Source: Parasponia andersonii (Eukaryota > Streptophyta > Magnoliopsida > Rosales > Cannabaceae). Taken from it: a stretch of DNA of 64,000 nt. The translations under genes and the position numbers were made by a program. Location of the stretch: NCBI GenBank assembly GCA_002914805.1, contig JXTB01000092.1, forward strand, positions 242,127 through 306,126. Direction: 5' to 3'. Below the pieces are notes generated by a model. The model ran no database searches. It was not told where the DNA came from and was given only the letters and a program-made list of their open reading frames with translations. How positions within the stretch are numbered: position 1 is the stretch's first letter; every line of letters starts with the position of its first letter. This document shows positions 1-12,800 of this stretch, piece by piece.

Positions 1-929
1 TTCTATATAATCAGAGTTAAAAAGACTAAGGATCCTCATGACATGTGTCTATGTTTCGTAACTCAAAATGAAATACATTTATCCTAATCATCTACGCCAT
101 CACTTCATCGAAAAAGTAGGCAATATTTCTTCATCAAAGCTTCAAGAAACCGTGCGTTGAAATTAAAAAAGCTTTCACTTTTGGAACAAACTTTGGCGAT
201 GAAGACGTGTGAGAAAGTGAACCAACGTGTTGGAACGGTAATTTCAAAGTAGTATATATTATAATATATGGCCCCGTATTATTGGGGGATAGAGTAAAAG
301 GTTTAAAAACTTTCCCCCATCCATGCATATAGAAAGTTACCCAAGGTCACCACCATCACCACCAGCGGTGGTCTCGGACCTTCTTTTTTAAGTTGTTAAT
401 CATTCTAGATAAGAGTGATCCTGTGATAGTGATCCCTTTGTCCGAGGTCCACTACTAATTCCTTAATCTCAGAAAATACTAAAGAAGCCCAAATCTATTA
501 GGACTTGTTTTTTAAACCTTATACAAATCAAAGATAAGTAGTTGTATCAACTATTTTTTTTCTTAATTTTTATTATAAAATTTATATATAAATTAACATA
601 CTTAGATTCGAACCCCTTTCTCCTACCCCCCCCCCCCCCCCTATCTCTCTCTTACACACACTTTTAGAAATTTTAAATTAATTGAGGCTACAGTTACATC
701 ACATACATCATAGACTTTTTTGATTTATTGTAAAATTAATATATAAGCTGACATAGTTATGATTCAAACAAACCCTCTCCTTTCACACAAACACACACAG
801 TCCTAATAACCTTGAATCATTTCAGCTAGTAATGGCCTTTACGAGTAACCAAAGAGGACAATCCAAATTTAATAATTACTTGGTGAGATTTCGACACTAA
901 TATATTTAATGCCCATCCGATTATCGTAT
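1..929. other. AT-rich flank, no gene seen
   Basis: No open frame here resembles a protein, and both strands are broken by stops. It holds a poly-C run (626-641). A short AT-rich motif occurs twice in diverged form (about 565-625 and 700-775); each copy ends in a stretch resembling 'gattcgaaccc' followed by a pyrimidine run. This may be a decayed repeat, but I cannot assign it to a family. Confidence 0.5.
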
Positions 930-934
930 ATCAT

Positions 935-1457
935 TGTGGGACCGTTTTCAAATTATAGACCACGTGGAGGATTAAGTGGCAGGACATGTTATAAACGGGA
1001 CATACCGTCCGACACGTGTCTAGAGTTACTAGTTAAAGGCCACGCGAGTCGCACATGGTACCATATAGGCCATTGGGCTGTCCGATGCTAGGGTCGAGCC
1101 CATCCCAGATCCTGGATGAACTCGGTCTAGTCCGATTCTTACCTCGACAGCTGGGGGGTCGGAAGCCCCAAGGGTCTTCCATCAGAGTACAATGGGAAGT
1201 AACTCACAGCTCCAGACCCAGACAGAGCATTTAATGTGATATTGAGTAGGTGAGCGCATGGGACAAACCGTCCTGATAGAACGGCGGTTTGTTCAAATCT
1301 CGCCCCTGACAGACTCGAGCCACATGGGACGGCGGAAACTAGACTACAACGATGCAAGGAGAATCACAGTAATCTCGGCTCATGACCTCTGGAGTAAGTC
1401 TTGATGAAAAATGTATTCGATCCTGAGATTGAGAACTATGAGATTCACAATTTTAGC

Positions 1458-1513
<56 letters not shown>

Positions 1514-1738
1514 CCATGCGTCCCCAAAAAAGAAGCATGTACACATACAAAAAGAAAGCATTTGAAAAGATATACATATAAAAAGAAAAACTAAATCTTT
1601 GCTACCCTAAAAAAAAAAGATAATCGACTGACTTAAGCATCGAAGAGTTTTTGCAGATGGCTTCTCCCGCTTTTTACGACACCAACAGTTCAGAGACACG
1701 TGGATAGTTGGTGAAGACCGCTCCAACAATCTCCAACA
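935..1738 (+). mobile_element. Solo LTR of the same family as the element at 40942-50141
   Basis: The segment begins TGTGGGACC and ends CCAACA, like the two LTRs at 40942 and 49315. It aligns with them along nearly its whole length: shared blocks include the CACGTGGA start, the 'ctcgacagctggggggtcgg' block and the 'gacccagacagagcattta' block. No internal region follows, so it looks like a solo LTR left by LTR-LTR recombination. The flanking five bases are atcat (930-934) and atcgt (1739-1743), one transition apart, which fits an aged target duplication if the LTR ends at 1738. A 10-bp repeat of the terminal sequence (1719-1738) leaves 1728 as an alternative end. Confidence 0.85.
1460..1511. 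repeat. (TA)n microsatellite inside the solo LTR
   Basis: An almost pure TA dinucleotide tract of about 50 bases. It sits where the full-length element's LTRs have only a short TATATATATA stretch (the presumed LTR TATA box), so it is probably an expansion of that motif. Confidence 0.95.
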
Positions 1739-1743
1739 ATCGT

Positions 1744-2405
1744 AATAAATTTTCAACAAAAATGAAAGGAAACTAATTCCAATTGTATTTCATTTTCAGA
1801 AAATAAATAAATAAATAAAAAAGGTGATATCCCAAAAATAGGAAAAGAAATGATGCCGGGGCTGCCGGACTGGGACAGGTGGTTATGACCTATAGGAGAA
1901 GAAAACAAGAACAACAACTAAAATTATTTCAATAAAAATAAAAATAAAAAAAAAAGAAAAAAGAAAAAAGAGTGAAGCTGAAGACAAAATCAGAAATGCG
2001 CCTGAACCGGCTACACCGACTGGGAAGGGAACAACGCAACACATTGATGATTGAACACAACACTACACTACGTAACCGCCCCTGCAAATTAAATATCGCC
2101 AAGCCTTTTTAACTCTCTTTTTTTTTTTTTTTTTTTTCTTTTCATTTGTTTCAATTCAAACCGTCCTATTATTCTCTTTCTTGGCTCGGCTTGAGGTACC
2201 AAAAAAAGAAGAGGAGAGAGGGTTTGAGGTATTTTGGGGCCGCTTTTGATGATCTTCTCTGCAACCACTCTCGCCGCCTCCAATGGCAATGCTCCGCTGC
2301 TGCTCACCTGATCGGTCTTGGTCTCGGCCTTTGTCTTTGTCTTTGTCTGAGACCTTCACTTTCAATTTGTGTTGCTGCTGATCACAATCGCTCTCCGCCG
2401 TCGCC
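1744..2405 (+). promoter_or_regulatory. Upstream and leader region of the VPS13 gene
   Basis: This lies between the solo LTR and the VPS13 start codon. It is rich in A-runs (1800-1975) and has a T-run at 2108-2138. The last 250 bases are pyrimidine-rich, with TCT/CTC repeats typical of plant 5' leaders. I see no convincing TATA box, so the transcription start cannot be fixed. Short open frames at 2146-2424 and on the reverse strand are compositional and I do not call them genes. Confidence 0.4.
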
Positions 2406-3813
2406 ATGTTTGAAGCTCACGTAAGCCCCGATTCTCTTCCTATTACTTCTTCCTTCCTGTTTTTATGATTCGTCTCTTGCTTTCCAGCCACAAATTACCA
2501 TGAGAATGCACTATTATTAACCCCCTTTCGTTTGATTGGTTCTGTGCTTCCTTAGTTGAGAATGGTTCATAATCAAATCTGTAAAATTGATTGGTTCACG
2601 CCCTCTTGGAAATATCTAACTCCTAAACATGCATTATCATTTACAGTTACTCGTGTGTTGAGACCAAACCAAAACACAGATTTTATGTATTAAAAGTGAT
2701 ATCCTTGTGCATGACTATGGAAATCTTGATGCTGTTTGTTACTTAATGCGTCCTGCTTTATTTATTTATTTATTTATTTATTTATTTTTGTTAGGTTTTA
2801 CATTTGCTTCGAAGATACCTGGGTGAATATGTCCATGGACTCTCAGCTGAAGCTTTAAGAATCAGTGTCTGGAAAGGTTTGCCATTTATGTGCTAATTTT
2901 ATGTGTTTCGCTTATCCTTCCTTCCTTATTCTTCTACATACTACCCTTTCTTTTTATTTTATTTTATTTTATTTTTATCATTTCCTGTGGACATGTGAAA
3001 TGTACCTTTCATATTGGTACAAACTAATGATATGAACCTTGACTACCAGAATGATGACGCATCAGCTACTCTCTTTCTTCCATCGAACTTATACTCTTTT
3101 TATTTCTTTCCAATTTTGAACAGGTGATGTTGTTCTTAAAGATTTGAGATTGAAGGCAGAGGCACTAAATTCTCTAAGACTTCCAGTCACTGTGAAGGCT
3201 GGCTTTGTTGGTACAATAACATTAAAGGTTGCGATTGTTTTACCATTCTCTCATTGGTTTGCTTTTGATTCTCAGTCCTTGTTTCTTATCGTCTTTGTTT
3301 CATATGTATTTCATTTCATATATCTGTCATTTTTGTATTACGTACTAGTACAAGTTTTTATTCAGGTAGTTTGAGTGTATGAATTCTTGTTTTAAATATT
3401 TCAAGGCTTTATTACATGCATATGCTTGACTTTATTTTAAAGGCTTCTGAAGTTATGTGAAGTGTTATTTCCCCATATTTGTTTTCACCTAGCATGTGTG
3501 CTCACTTCTTTCTGGTTGGCTTTAACTCTGTGCTTTTAAATCACAGGTTCCATGGAAAAGTTTGGGCAAAGAACCTGTGATTGTTCTAATTGATCGGGTC
3601 TTTGTTCTTGCTCATCCTGCTCCTGATGGCCGGACTCTTAAGGTAGCAAAGCTTTTCCTGTAGTTAGATGTATTTCAATAAACAAGCCATTGTTGAAGGT
3701 GTCTGATGTTAGCTTGAGTTACTAACATATTATTTTCATCACTTTCTACACCTACTATTTTGTAGGAGGAAGACAGGGAAAAGCTTTTTGAAGCTAAACT
3801 TCAACAGATTGAG
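2406..3813 (+). other. Chorein/VPS13 N-terminal domain (residues about 1-115)
   Basis: Exons 1-5 encode the chorein N-terminus, which caps the groove and takes up lipid from the donor membrane. Recognisable family features are the [18 protein letters not shown] start, the [11 protein letters not shown] stretch and a lysine-rich strand ending [11 protein letters not shown]. Exons 7-12 carry the next conserved part of the N-terminal region, with a NVHIRYED motif and a [10 protein letters not shown] motif. Confidence 0.92.
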
Positions 3814-6800
3814 GTAAAGTTGTTGATCTACATGTATCTTTGTGTGCATTGGACATTAAATGTGTGGTTCAGGCGTTCAAAAGGGTCTTATGTTTGCTTT
3901 AGGAAGGGACTTAAAAACATTTTCTTTCAGCCACTAGCTAATGTAAACCTGATGGGGTCCTATAAAAGATAGAAACCTTGTAGGGGATTAAGTCGTGATT
4001 ACTTGATCTTGCTAGTAAGTTAGGAATGCCGTGTTTTACTGAAGAATCAGGGTGTAACAACATCAGAATTTTTGTGAATTGGCAAACTCTGTTAGGAGAT
4101 CAGAGTAGGAAAAGAATTTATAGATGGCATGACGTAGATGAAAGAATTTTTGTGAACTCATACTAATATCTTAGATGATCAAAATGATCAATGAAGATGA
4201 GGTACTGGTAAAATAACTGATATGCACGTGTAGCCTGGTGTTCCTTGGACACTAGTCTTTGACATGCTCATGGTGAAATGATTTCTTTACACTTTTTTTC
4301 ATTAAAATTATATTTCTCATATTTCTCTGGTATGCATACAGGAAGTGGAATCAGCAACCCTTGAAGGAATATCAAAGTCAAAGCAAGGAAGTGTATGGTT
4401 TTATATCTAATATGGATCTAGTTCTGGAGATTAACTTTCTTTCCTATCAGTTTACCTTAAACCATGAGGCATCATTTATCCTTATAGCCGTTGCTTTCCG
4501 TAGACTTCACTTACAATCTTTCTTTTCTTCTTTGCTTATACTCCTTTTGCTCTGATGCACAGAGAAAAAAAAAAAAAGGAAAAAAAAAAGACCCGATCAA
4601 TTACTAGGTTTCCATTTACCCGGCTTTAACTCCTTCTGGTTTGGCCTTGTAGTTGCATCATGAATCCCATTGCTTATTACTAAACATGGCACTATATATT
4701 CACCTGAATGGTGATTGTTTTGCAGACACCTCCAGGGAATTCATGGCTAGGTTCTCTTATTGCTACTATTATTGGGAATCTTAAGATAACGATCAGCAAT
4801 GTACATATTAGATATGAGGATACAGTCAGGTTAGTGGAATCGCAATTATATTTGTTCCTCTTACAATCTCTAAATGCTTGAACTTTGTCCGTTCTTGTTC
4901 TGCTTTCTTCTAAATAACAAATCTATGTTTGTAGTAATCTAGAACATCCTTTTTCTTCGGGGATTACTTTAGCTAAGCTTGCTGCTGTTACAATGGATGA
5001 ACAAGGGAATGAAACCTTTGATACGAGTGGTGCTCTTGATAAGTTGCGGAAGGTAGCTTTGTCTTCTTTACTTATGAAGTTGAAATGACAAGATAGCAAA
5101 CTGAATAATAAAGTGAATTTTTTTAATATAAGAATGAGAAATTTAGTAAAGTAAGTTTCTGTAACATAAGGTAAGAAACCTTTTTTTTTTAGTCATGCTT
5201 TAGTTTTCACATTTATCTATTTATTTCTTTCTGTTGATGTACTTTTTAGTTTTCAGTTAAGACTTTTATTTTAACAGTCAAAGTTGTTTAGGCTCCATAT
5301 GTCATTCATTTTACAGTCATTGCAACTGGAGAGGCTTGCTGTTTACCATGATTCTGATAGTCTTCCCTGGAAGATAGAAAAGGGATGGGAACATCTCAGT
5401 CCAAAGGAATGGGTTGAGGTTTGTTTTTTTGTTCCGATATCATTAGCTGTATTTTGTTTTCCTTATGTTAAATGTAATGTTGAGAATAATAGCCAAATAT
5501 TGCATATTCATACTACCTCAATTGAATATTTTCCCTTCTTTTTCCTCCCTCTTCCTGAATTAATATATTCCAGATTTTTGAAGATGGTATAAATGAGCCC
5601 GTCGCTGAAAGTGGAACGGTGTCGAAATGGGCTGTGCATCGTAAGTATGTGGTGTCACCTATAAATGGAAACCTAAAATATCACCGCCTTGGAAAGCAAG
5701 AAAAAAATGATCCTGAAGTTCCGTTTGAGAAGGCATCTCTTGTCCTAAGTGATGTCTCTTTAACAGTGACGGAGGTTTTGATTCTCTTCCTATTTAGATA
5801 ATCTTAATTATGATTTTATTTTTGCAGTTTTTTTTTTTAATTTTTATTAATCTCATATCTGTTTAGTTAACAATTATAGAACATTTTCAAATGTAATTTC
5901 TCTTTGTAAGTTTGTTTGTTTGTTTTTTTTTTTTAAAGGAGGGGGGGGGGGGGGTGGGGAAGGGGGAATTAATAAAAGAGGTTGGTCAGAGAAGCGCATT
6001 TAGCAAACCCTTTACTTTTGGGAGATTTAAGCTTTTGAAGTTGGTTTTTCTTTGGGTCAGTTTTAAGGCCTATGGCTTATTAGATCAGTTTTTCTTTCTT
6101 TCTTTCTTTCTTTTTTTCCTTTTATATTTTCTGGGTTCTTGCTGTGCTGGGTTGAAGGGAAGGGGTGGGGGGTAGTTTTGTGTGTTCAGTAATGTAGTGC
6201 AAGTAACTGGAGTGCTGCAATGTGTTTTCTTACTTTCAGTTTCTCTATTAGGTTCAGTATCATGATTGGATAAAACTATTGGAAGCTGTTTCGAGATACA
6301 GGACACACGTTGACGTGTCCCATTTAAGGCCTATGGTTCCAATTTCACAGGATCCTTACTTGTGGTGGCATTATGCTGCTCAAGCTGCTCTGCAACAGAG
6401 GAAAATGTGGTAATGTATATTTTCTTGTGGAAATATTATGAGTCATTTTATCAATAGAAAAATTATGCTCGTAAAATATTGTCTTCATCTGGATCTGGCT
6501 CAAAATTTTTCTTTTTGATAAGAAATTGGTACATATTCTCAATATTTGGTTTTGAAGTGTATGCTGTAAATAGAAATTTATGCAATCTTACAACGACTCT
6601 AAATATGCCTTCCTCTTTCAGTTATAGGTTCTCATGGGATCGCATTAGGCATCTTTGTCAGCTTCGTCGACGTTACATTCAACTTTATGCCGGTTCATTG
6701 CAACATTTAGCCAATGTTAATAATGCAGAAATCAGAGAAATTGAGAGAGATTTGGATTCTAAAGTAATCCTTTTATGGAGGTAAATGAAATTTTCTTCTT

Positions 6801-9800
6801 TAGATCATTATGATTGTTCTTTCAGCACGGGGAAAAAATGGAGAAAAGAAATGATTGTTTCTGCAGCAAATGAGATGCAAAATAGATCTGCTGCTTTATG
6901 ATAAAATGCTGAATAAAACCTTGGTGGATGCTCCTTGTGTTCTCTGCCTTTATTTTTGATACAAAATAAAAAAGATTATGAAAGACGGAGACAGATTTGT
7001 TTGAATTCTTCCTTTATTGTGGTGTTTCTGTTATTTTAGGTTACTTGCACATGCGAAGGTTGAATCTGCCAAGTCAAAGGAAGCAGCTGAACAGAGGAGG
7101 TTAAAAAAGAAAAGCTGGCTTTCATTTCGATGGTTTGTCAAAACTTCATTTATTCCTTCTATTTCTTGAATTGAATTACTTTTTCCTCTGGTATCTCGGA
7201 GGTAAGGTATTACTGCTGTATTGCTTGATTTAGTTTTAGCCCCCAAGCTTCAATGGACCATTGGCTTGAAAGTTGTCTTTTGTTCCTGGCAATTTAATTA
7301 GTTATCTTTTTATGTCAGGTACACACCCTCTGAAGAAGCCCCAGTTGGAGATACTTCTGAGGGACCACAATTACTAGAGGAGAGACTGACTAAAGAAGAA
7401 TGGAAGGCAATCAATAAGTTATTAAGTTACCAGCCTGAGGATGAGTTGACATCTCTTTCTGGAAAGGAGGTTCAGAACATGATCCAGTTTTTGGTGACCG
7501 TATCTGTTGGTCGTGCTGCTGCCAGGATCATGAGCATAAATCAGACTGAAATCATTTGCGGTAGATTTGAGGATCTTGAAGTGTCAACCAAGTTTAAACA
7601 TCGTAGCACTCAATGTGATGTGTTGTTGAGATTTTATGGTTTATCTGGACCCGAGGGCTCACTTGCTGAGGTATGTTAATTTTGCATATGTTTATGTGTT
7701 GTGTTATCCATCATGATAGGTTCTAGGATTTCTATAAAGGGTCTATAATTTGTTATGAGAGTTCAACAATTTAAGTCTGGATTGTCTTTGTGTTTGTAAA
7801 AATTACTAATTCACTGATTGACTTGTATTTTATTTTTTATTTGCTAGAGTAGAATTAGAAAACTGTACAAAGGTGGGGAAAAATAATGATCATTTGTGTA
7901 TTCACTGTAGCTTTGTTTTGAATTTCTGGTGGAGGCTTTTCAGGGAATTTAATTGTTTTTGGGTTATTCCTAGAACAATCTCTAGTTTGCTTTCTGACAA
8001 GGTGGGATTTGTTGGTGGTAGATTGAGAAAGGTCTTATGGAATGTTTTAGTTGTGGCTATACTTTGGGCCGTGTGGTGTGAAAGCAATCAAAGAACTTTT
8101 GAAGACTTCTTTTCTTGGGGGAGTTATGGGACGGAGTTAAATTTTGGGTGGCTATTTGGCTGAAGAGTGCTAAAGAGTTTTAATTTTATTTTTTCTGGTA
8201 TTTGGAATTTGGGAATTGTTAGGATAATGGGGGGTTCTGTCGTCAAATTTTTAGTTTCTTTTTGTTTTAGGATTTGTGCTGTTTTCCTCTATATCTGTAT
8301 TGTATACCCATAATCAATGAATCTACTCGTTTCTTATCAAGAAAAAAAAAAAAAGGAATACTGTACAAAGGGGGAGAAGAGGTCCCCTAATCTGAGAAGA
8401 CAAAACACAGAAAAGGTGAATTGAACAAATAAACAACATTTTACTGACGTTGGAAAAAATGAAAAACAAAGAATCCTTGGATTCCTTCTCAGAAAGAACT
8501 CAAAAGGGTAGCATTCCTACACACAAATACATGTATGTGAACACACGCACTGAGACATGCATAAACCTCTAGACTTATGAATGTATAGATAATTGATTTG
8601 CAATACAAATATGGTGCTTTGCTAAAGATTTAAACTTTGTTTGTGTATTTGTGGGTTTAGCTGGCTTATGATTGGCAATTTGTTTTGCAGAGTGTTTGTA
8701 GTGAGCAGAAGTTGAATGCATTGGCTGCTAATTTTGTACACTCGCCAGTTGGAGAGAATGTTGACTGGAGGCTGTCAGCTACAATTTCTCCCTGCCATGT
8801 TACGGTGATTCCTTTGTCTTTAAAAAATAAGAGAGAGACTGTGAGAGCAAGTGACGTTCATAGTTACTTACAAGTCTATTTAAAGCTTTATTCTAATATC
8901 AGCAAAGATGTGAGTTAGGAAGAATTGGTCGACAGAATATGAATTGTAGACTGAATCTTGATATACCTCGGAACACTATGTTTTTTTTTTTTTGAATCAC
9001 AAGATATATTGCTAGCTGTGGATAATGTAGCTCCTCTCTTTAGCCTTTTTATTATTTGTTTATTTACTTTTAATTTTCGCACATAATAGTAAGTAATATT
9101 GATGCTTTTCTTCTGTTAATGCAATTCTAGTAGTTTCTGAATTTGTTTTTCTGTCTTCTAACAGTAAGGCTTATTCTATATCAAGAACATATTTCTTGGA
9201 GTTCAAACCCTAATGTCGCTACCTTGTTGCCCCTTTGCACCTTTTTTTTTTGGAAAGAGAAAATAGAAAATGAAAAAGAAGAAGCTAACATCCTCCAATA
9301 TTCCTTTGTTGGGCATCTCCAGGAGTCCCTGGTCCCAGTTTTCACTTTGCCTAGGCCCATACATTTGGGGGAATATTAGAATCCAAAAGACAATGTTGGT
9401 CTTCACTAGGACCACTTATTCTTTTTTTAGATCTAGTGACCTTATAAGATGGAGTAGTTAAATCTTTATGTATTTTCAGGTTCTGATGGAAAGTTATGAT
9501 CGCTTTCTAGAGTTCGTCAGGAGGAGTAAGGCAGTCAGTCCTACTGTTGCATTGGAAACTGCAACTGCTTTGCAGGTAATATCAATATTTAGCGTCAAAT
9601 TGGAGGTTGTGGTAACATTGGGTTAACCCCATTTTTTTTTTCCTTTTTTAATGGGCAGATGAAAATTGAGAGTGTCACGCGCAGGGCACAAGAACAATTT
9701 CAAATGGTATTAGAAGAACAAAGCAGGTAAGCGTGTTATTTTTATTTTGTGTTTTCTCCTGTTGTGTTTTAAGTATAGAGTTCTTCAATCATTTCCATAT

Positions 9801-12800
9801 TACCATTTAAATTTCTGGTCTCTGCAACCACAAGTTATTTCCATGTAGTTTACTATTGCGTGCATATTGATGAGAATTTAAAGAACTTACAGAAAAGAGT
9901 ATCCTTGTGCAAAAATATATTAATACACAAGTATATTATGGCCATAGATCTAGTTATGCATTATAGTGGAAACTGTTGGTACCACTAGTATTAGTCTCTT
10001 CTCTTGGACTGATCCATGTTGAGGCGTTTTGCCTTTATGATAAAGTTATTTTGTTTATTATAGAAAACTTAAGTGTTACAGAATAAATATAAGTTTTTAT
10101 TTCTTCTCTCTCTCTTTCTCTCGCTCGCTCTCTCTTTCTTTTCTTTTTTGTTTTTAAATTTCTTTGATTTATATCAAAGCTATCTTTTTGTTTCTAAGTC
10201 ATGACCTTGAGGATTTTTCATACTGGTTTTTCTTGTCCTGTTTGGTCTTAAAAGCATGATAAGCAGATCTACCTGATTGACAAGTTATACTACCAAGATA
10301 TTAAAATCTATCAGTGCTAAATTATCGGATCTAGTTATTGGCTAGTTATGTTATACTACTGTCTCTACTTGAGTTGAGTTGTAGCTCTGTTTTTTCTTTA
10401 CTTTAGACTTAAAGCTTCATTGCTTGTCAATTTTGCTAAAAATGGATGTAGATGAATTTGAATGTCACTCTTCCTTTTGCCCCATAATATTTCAGATTTG
10501 CTCTTGATATTGATTTTGATGCACCAAAAGTTAGAGTCCCTATCAGAATTTTGGGCTCTTCGAAATGTGATTGCCATTTCCTGTTGGACTTTGGTCATTT
10601 CACAGTGCACACGACGGTATGCTTGAGTTGTATGACAACTTAGCCTGTTTCAATTTGATTTTGCATTGTCATGAATTCATGAATTTAAATTTGCAGGAGA
10701 GTCAGTCTGATGAACAGAGGCAAAATATGTATTCTCGTTTTTTTATATCTGGAAGAGATATTGCTGCATTTTTCACAGATTGTGGATCTGATTGTCAGAG
10801 CTGCACTTTAGCTGTGCCAAAATATGACTCAAACCCAATTATACCTCCACCAGAAAAAGTTGACAATTTTTATTCTCTAATAGATAGGTGTGGAATGGCA
10901 GTACTTGTTGATCAGGTGAATTTTTCCCTTTTTCTTGTTCAAAGGATTTGATGTAATTCTTTTTTTGTCCGTGTTATGTTTGATAGTGAGACTGTTATGC
11001 TCACTGTACTGATGCATAGGTTTTTTTGTCCCTTGAAATTGAAGATCAAAGTTCCTCACCCAAGTTACCCGTCAACACGCATTTCTGTTCAAGTGCCAAA
11101 CCTTGGTGTTCACTTTTCACCATCAAGATATCGCCGACTTATGCAATTACTAGATATTTTGTATGGTACAATGGATACCTGTAATCAGCCTGCCGGTAAA
11201 GATTTTCAAGCTGAGCTTACTTCATGGAGCTCTGCAGACCTTGCTTCTGATGCTAAAATCCTAGTCTGGAAGGTGTGTCCTCAACATTGATGATAGTTAA
11301 CTAAGAACTTAGTTGGTATTTTGTTATTGTCTATTCATCTGATAACTTGCTCTCTGTTGATGGTTTGGAATCCAGGGGATTGGTAATTCTGTGGCCACTT
11401 GGCAACCTTGTTTCCTTGTATTGTCGGGATTGTATCTTTATGTTTTGGAGTCTGAAAAGTCTCCGACTTACCAGCGGTACTCAAGGTTTGCATATATCCT
11501 TGTATATTTTCTCTGTCTTGTATTCTCTTAGCTCTCCTTTGGATTCTTTTTGTTCATTTCTTCATGACCATCTTGTTACCGAAGTCACTTAAAAAGAGAG
11601 AAAGCATTTCTGACGATTTTTTGGGCTGCTGCAGCATGGCTGGTAGACAAGTATTTGATGTTCCTCCAACAAACATTGGTGGCTTGCCGTTCTGTATTGC
11701 TATTAGTTATAGGGGGTTTGAGATTCAAAAGGCAAGTCAGATAGTTTCAATTCATGTAGCAAGTGAATTTCCTTTGTTTTCATGCCAAAGGAAAGGGTTT
11801 AATTATGTACTTTAATATAATGCAACTTTGAAACTTCCTGTGCATCCTTATCGATATAAATGCTAATTGTCCGGAGTATGGCTTCTTAGGCATGAGATTT
11901 GTACGTGCAAATTGTCTTTATTTAAGCAAACCACTAATGGTTGGGACAATTCAGATTGAGATATCACCTTTAGTTTTGTGTAAGTCGGAGTATTCACTCT
12001 GTTTGGTTGAGGTTCAGTACTGGTTCTCCGTTTGTTCTGTTTGTACCCTAGTCTCTATTCTTTTTTTAAGATTTTTTTTCTTTCCTTACGAAAAGAAAAG
12101 GTTTCAAGTTTATTTGTTGGACTTCTAATGAGGTTATTCATAATGCTTAATGATAAGTTGGTAGAAACTGATTATACAGTATCGGGTGTTACATGTTCAT
12201 TTTGTTCAGGCTTATGGCCTGTGCACGGAGCTTTGGGCTTCTTTCTTCTTTACTTTCATTTATTTTATTTGTAATTATAATTTTCTTTAATTTCAATTTT
12301 TTATCAGGCGTTGGAATCATCTAGTACATGGATAATTGCATTTCGAGATGAGGAGGAAAAGGCGACCTGGTTGAAGGGACTTATACTAGCCACATACCAA
12401 GCTTCTGTATGACATAAGATCTTGTTATTTTCCTCATTTTTCATTTTTTGGTCGCTCTACTGAATGTCTTTTTGTGCTTTACATAGGCACCTCCATCAGT
12501 TGATGTACTGGGAGAGTCAAGTGGTCGCGTATCTGACTTTGGTGAACCTCAGACCACAAGTCTTAAAACAGCTGAACTTGTCATTAATGGAGCCTTGGTG
12601 GAAACAAAGCTATTCATATATGGAAATGTTAGACACAATCCTTTTTCCTTTTTAATGTTTGACAAATATGTGCTAGTTCCATCTTGCCCAAGTATCTGCA
12701 GGGAAATTGATGTAATCCGTGGTTTACGTTATCATAGGCAAAATGATTACAAACTTTTTCTTTGGTTCAAGGCATTGGGCAGTTCATTTATTTATTTTCC

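Noticed and set aside
600..640. tRNA-like B-box (reverse complement reads GGTTCGAATCT)
   Set aside because: No A-box at the right distance and no cloverleaf can be drawn; a chance match or a decayed SINE is more likely.
2089..2424. Overlapping frames on both strands just before the VPS13 start
   Set aside because: They fall in the CT-rich leader and overlap the first exon in other frames; no domain is visible.
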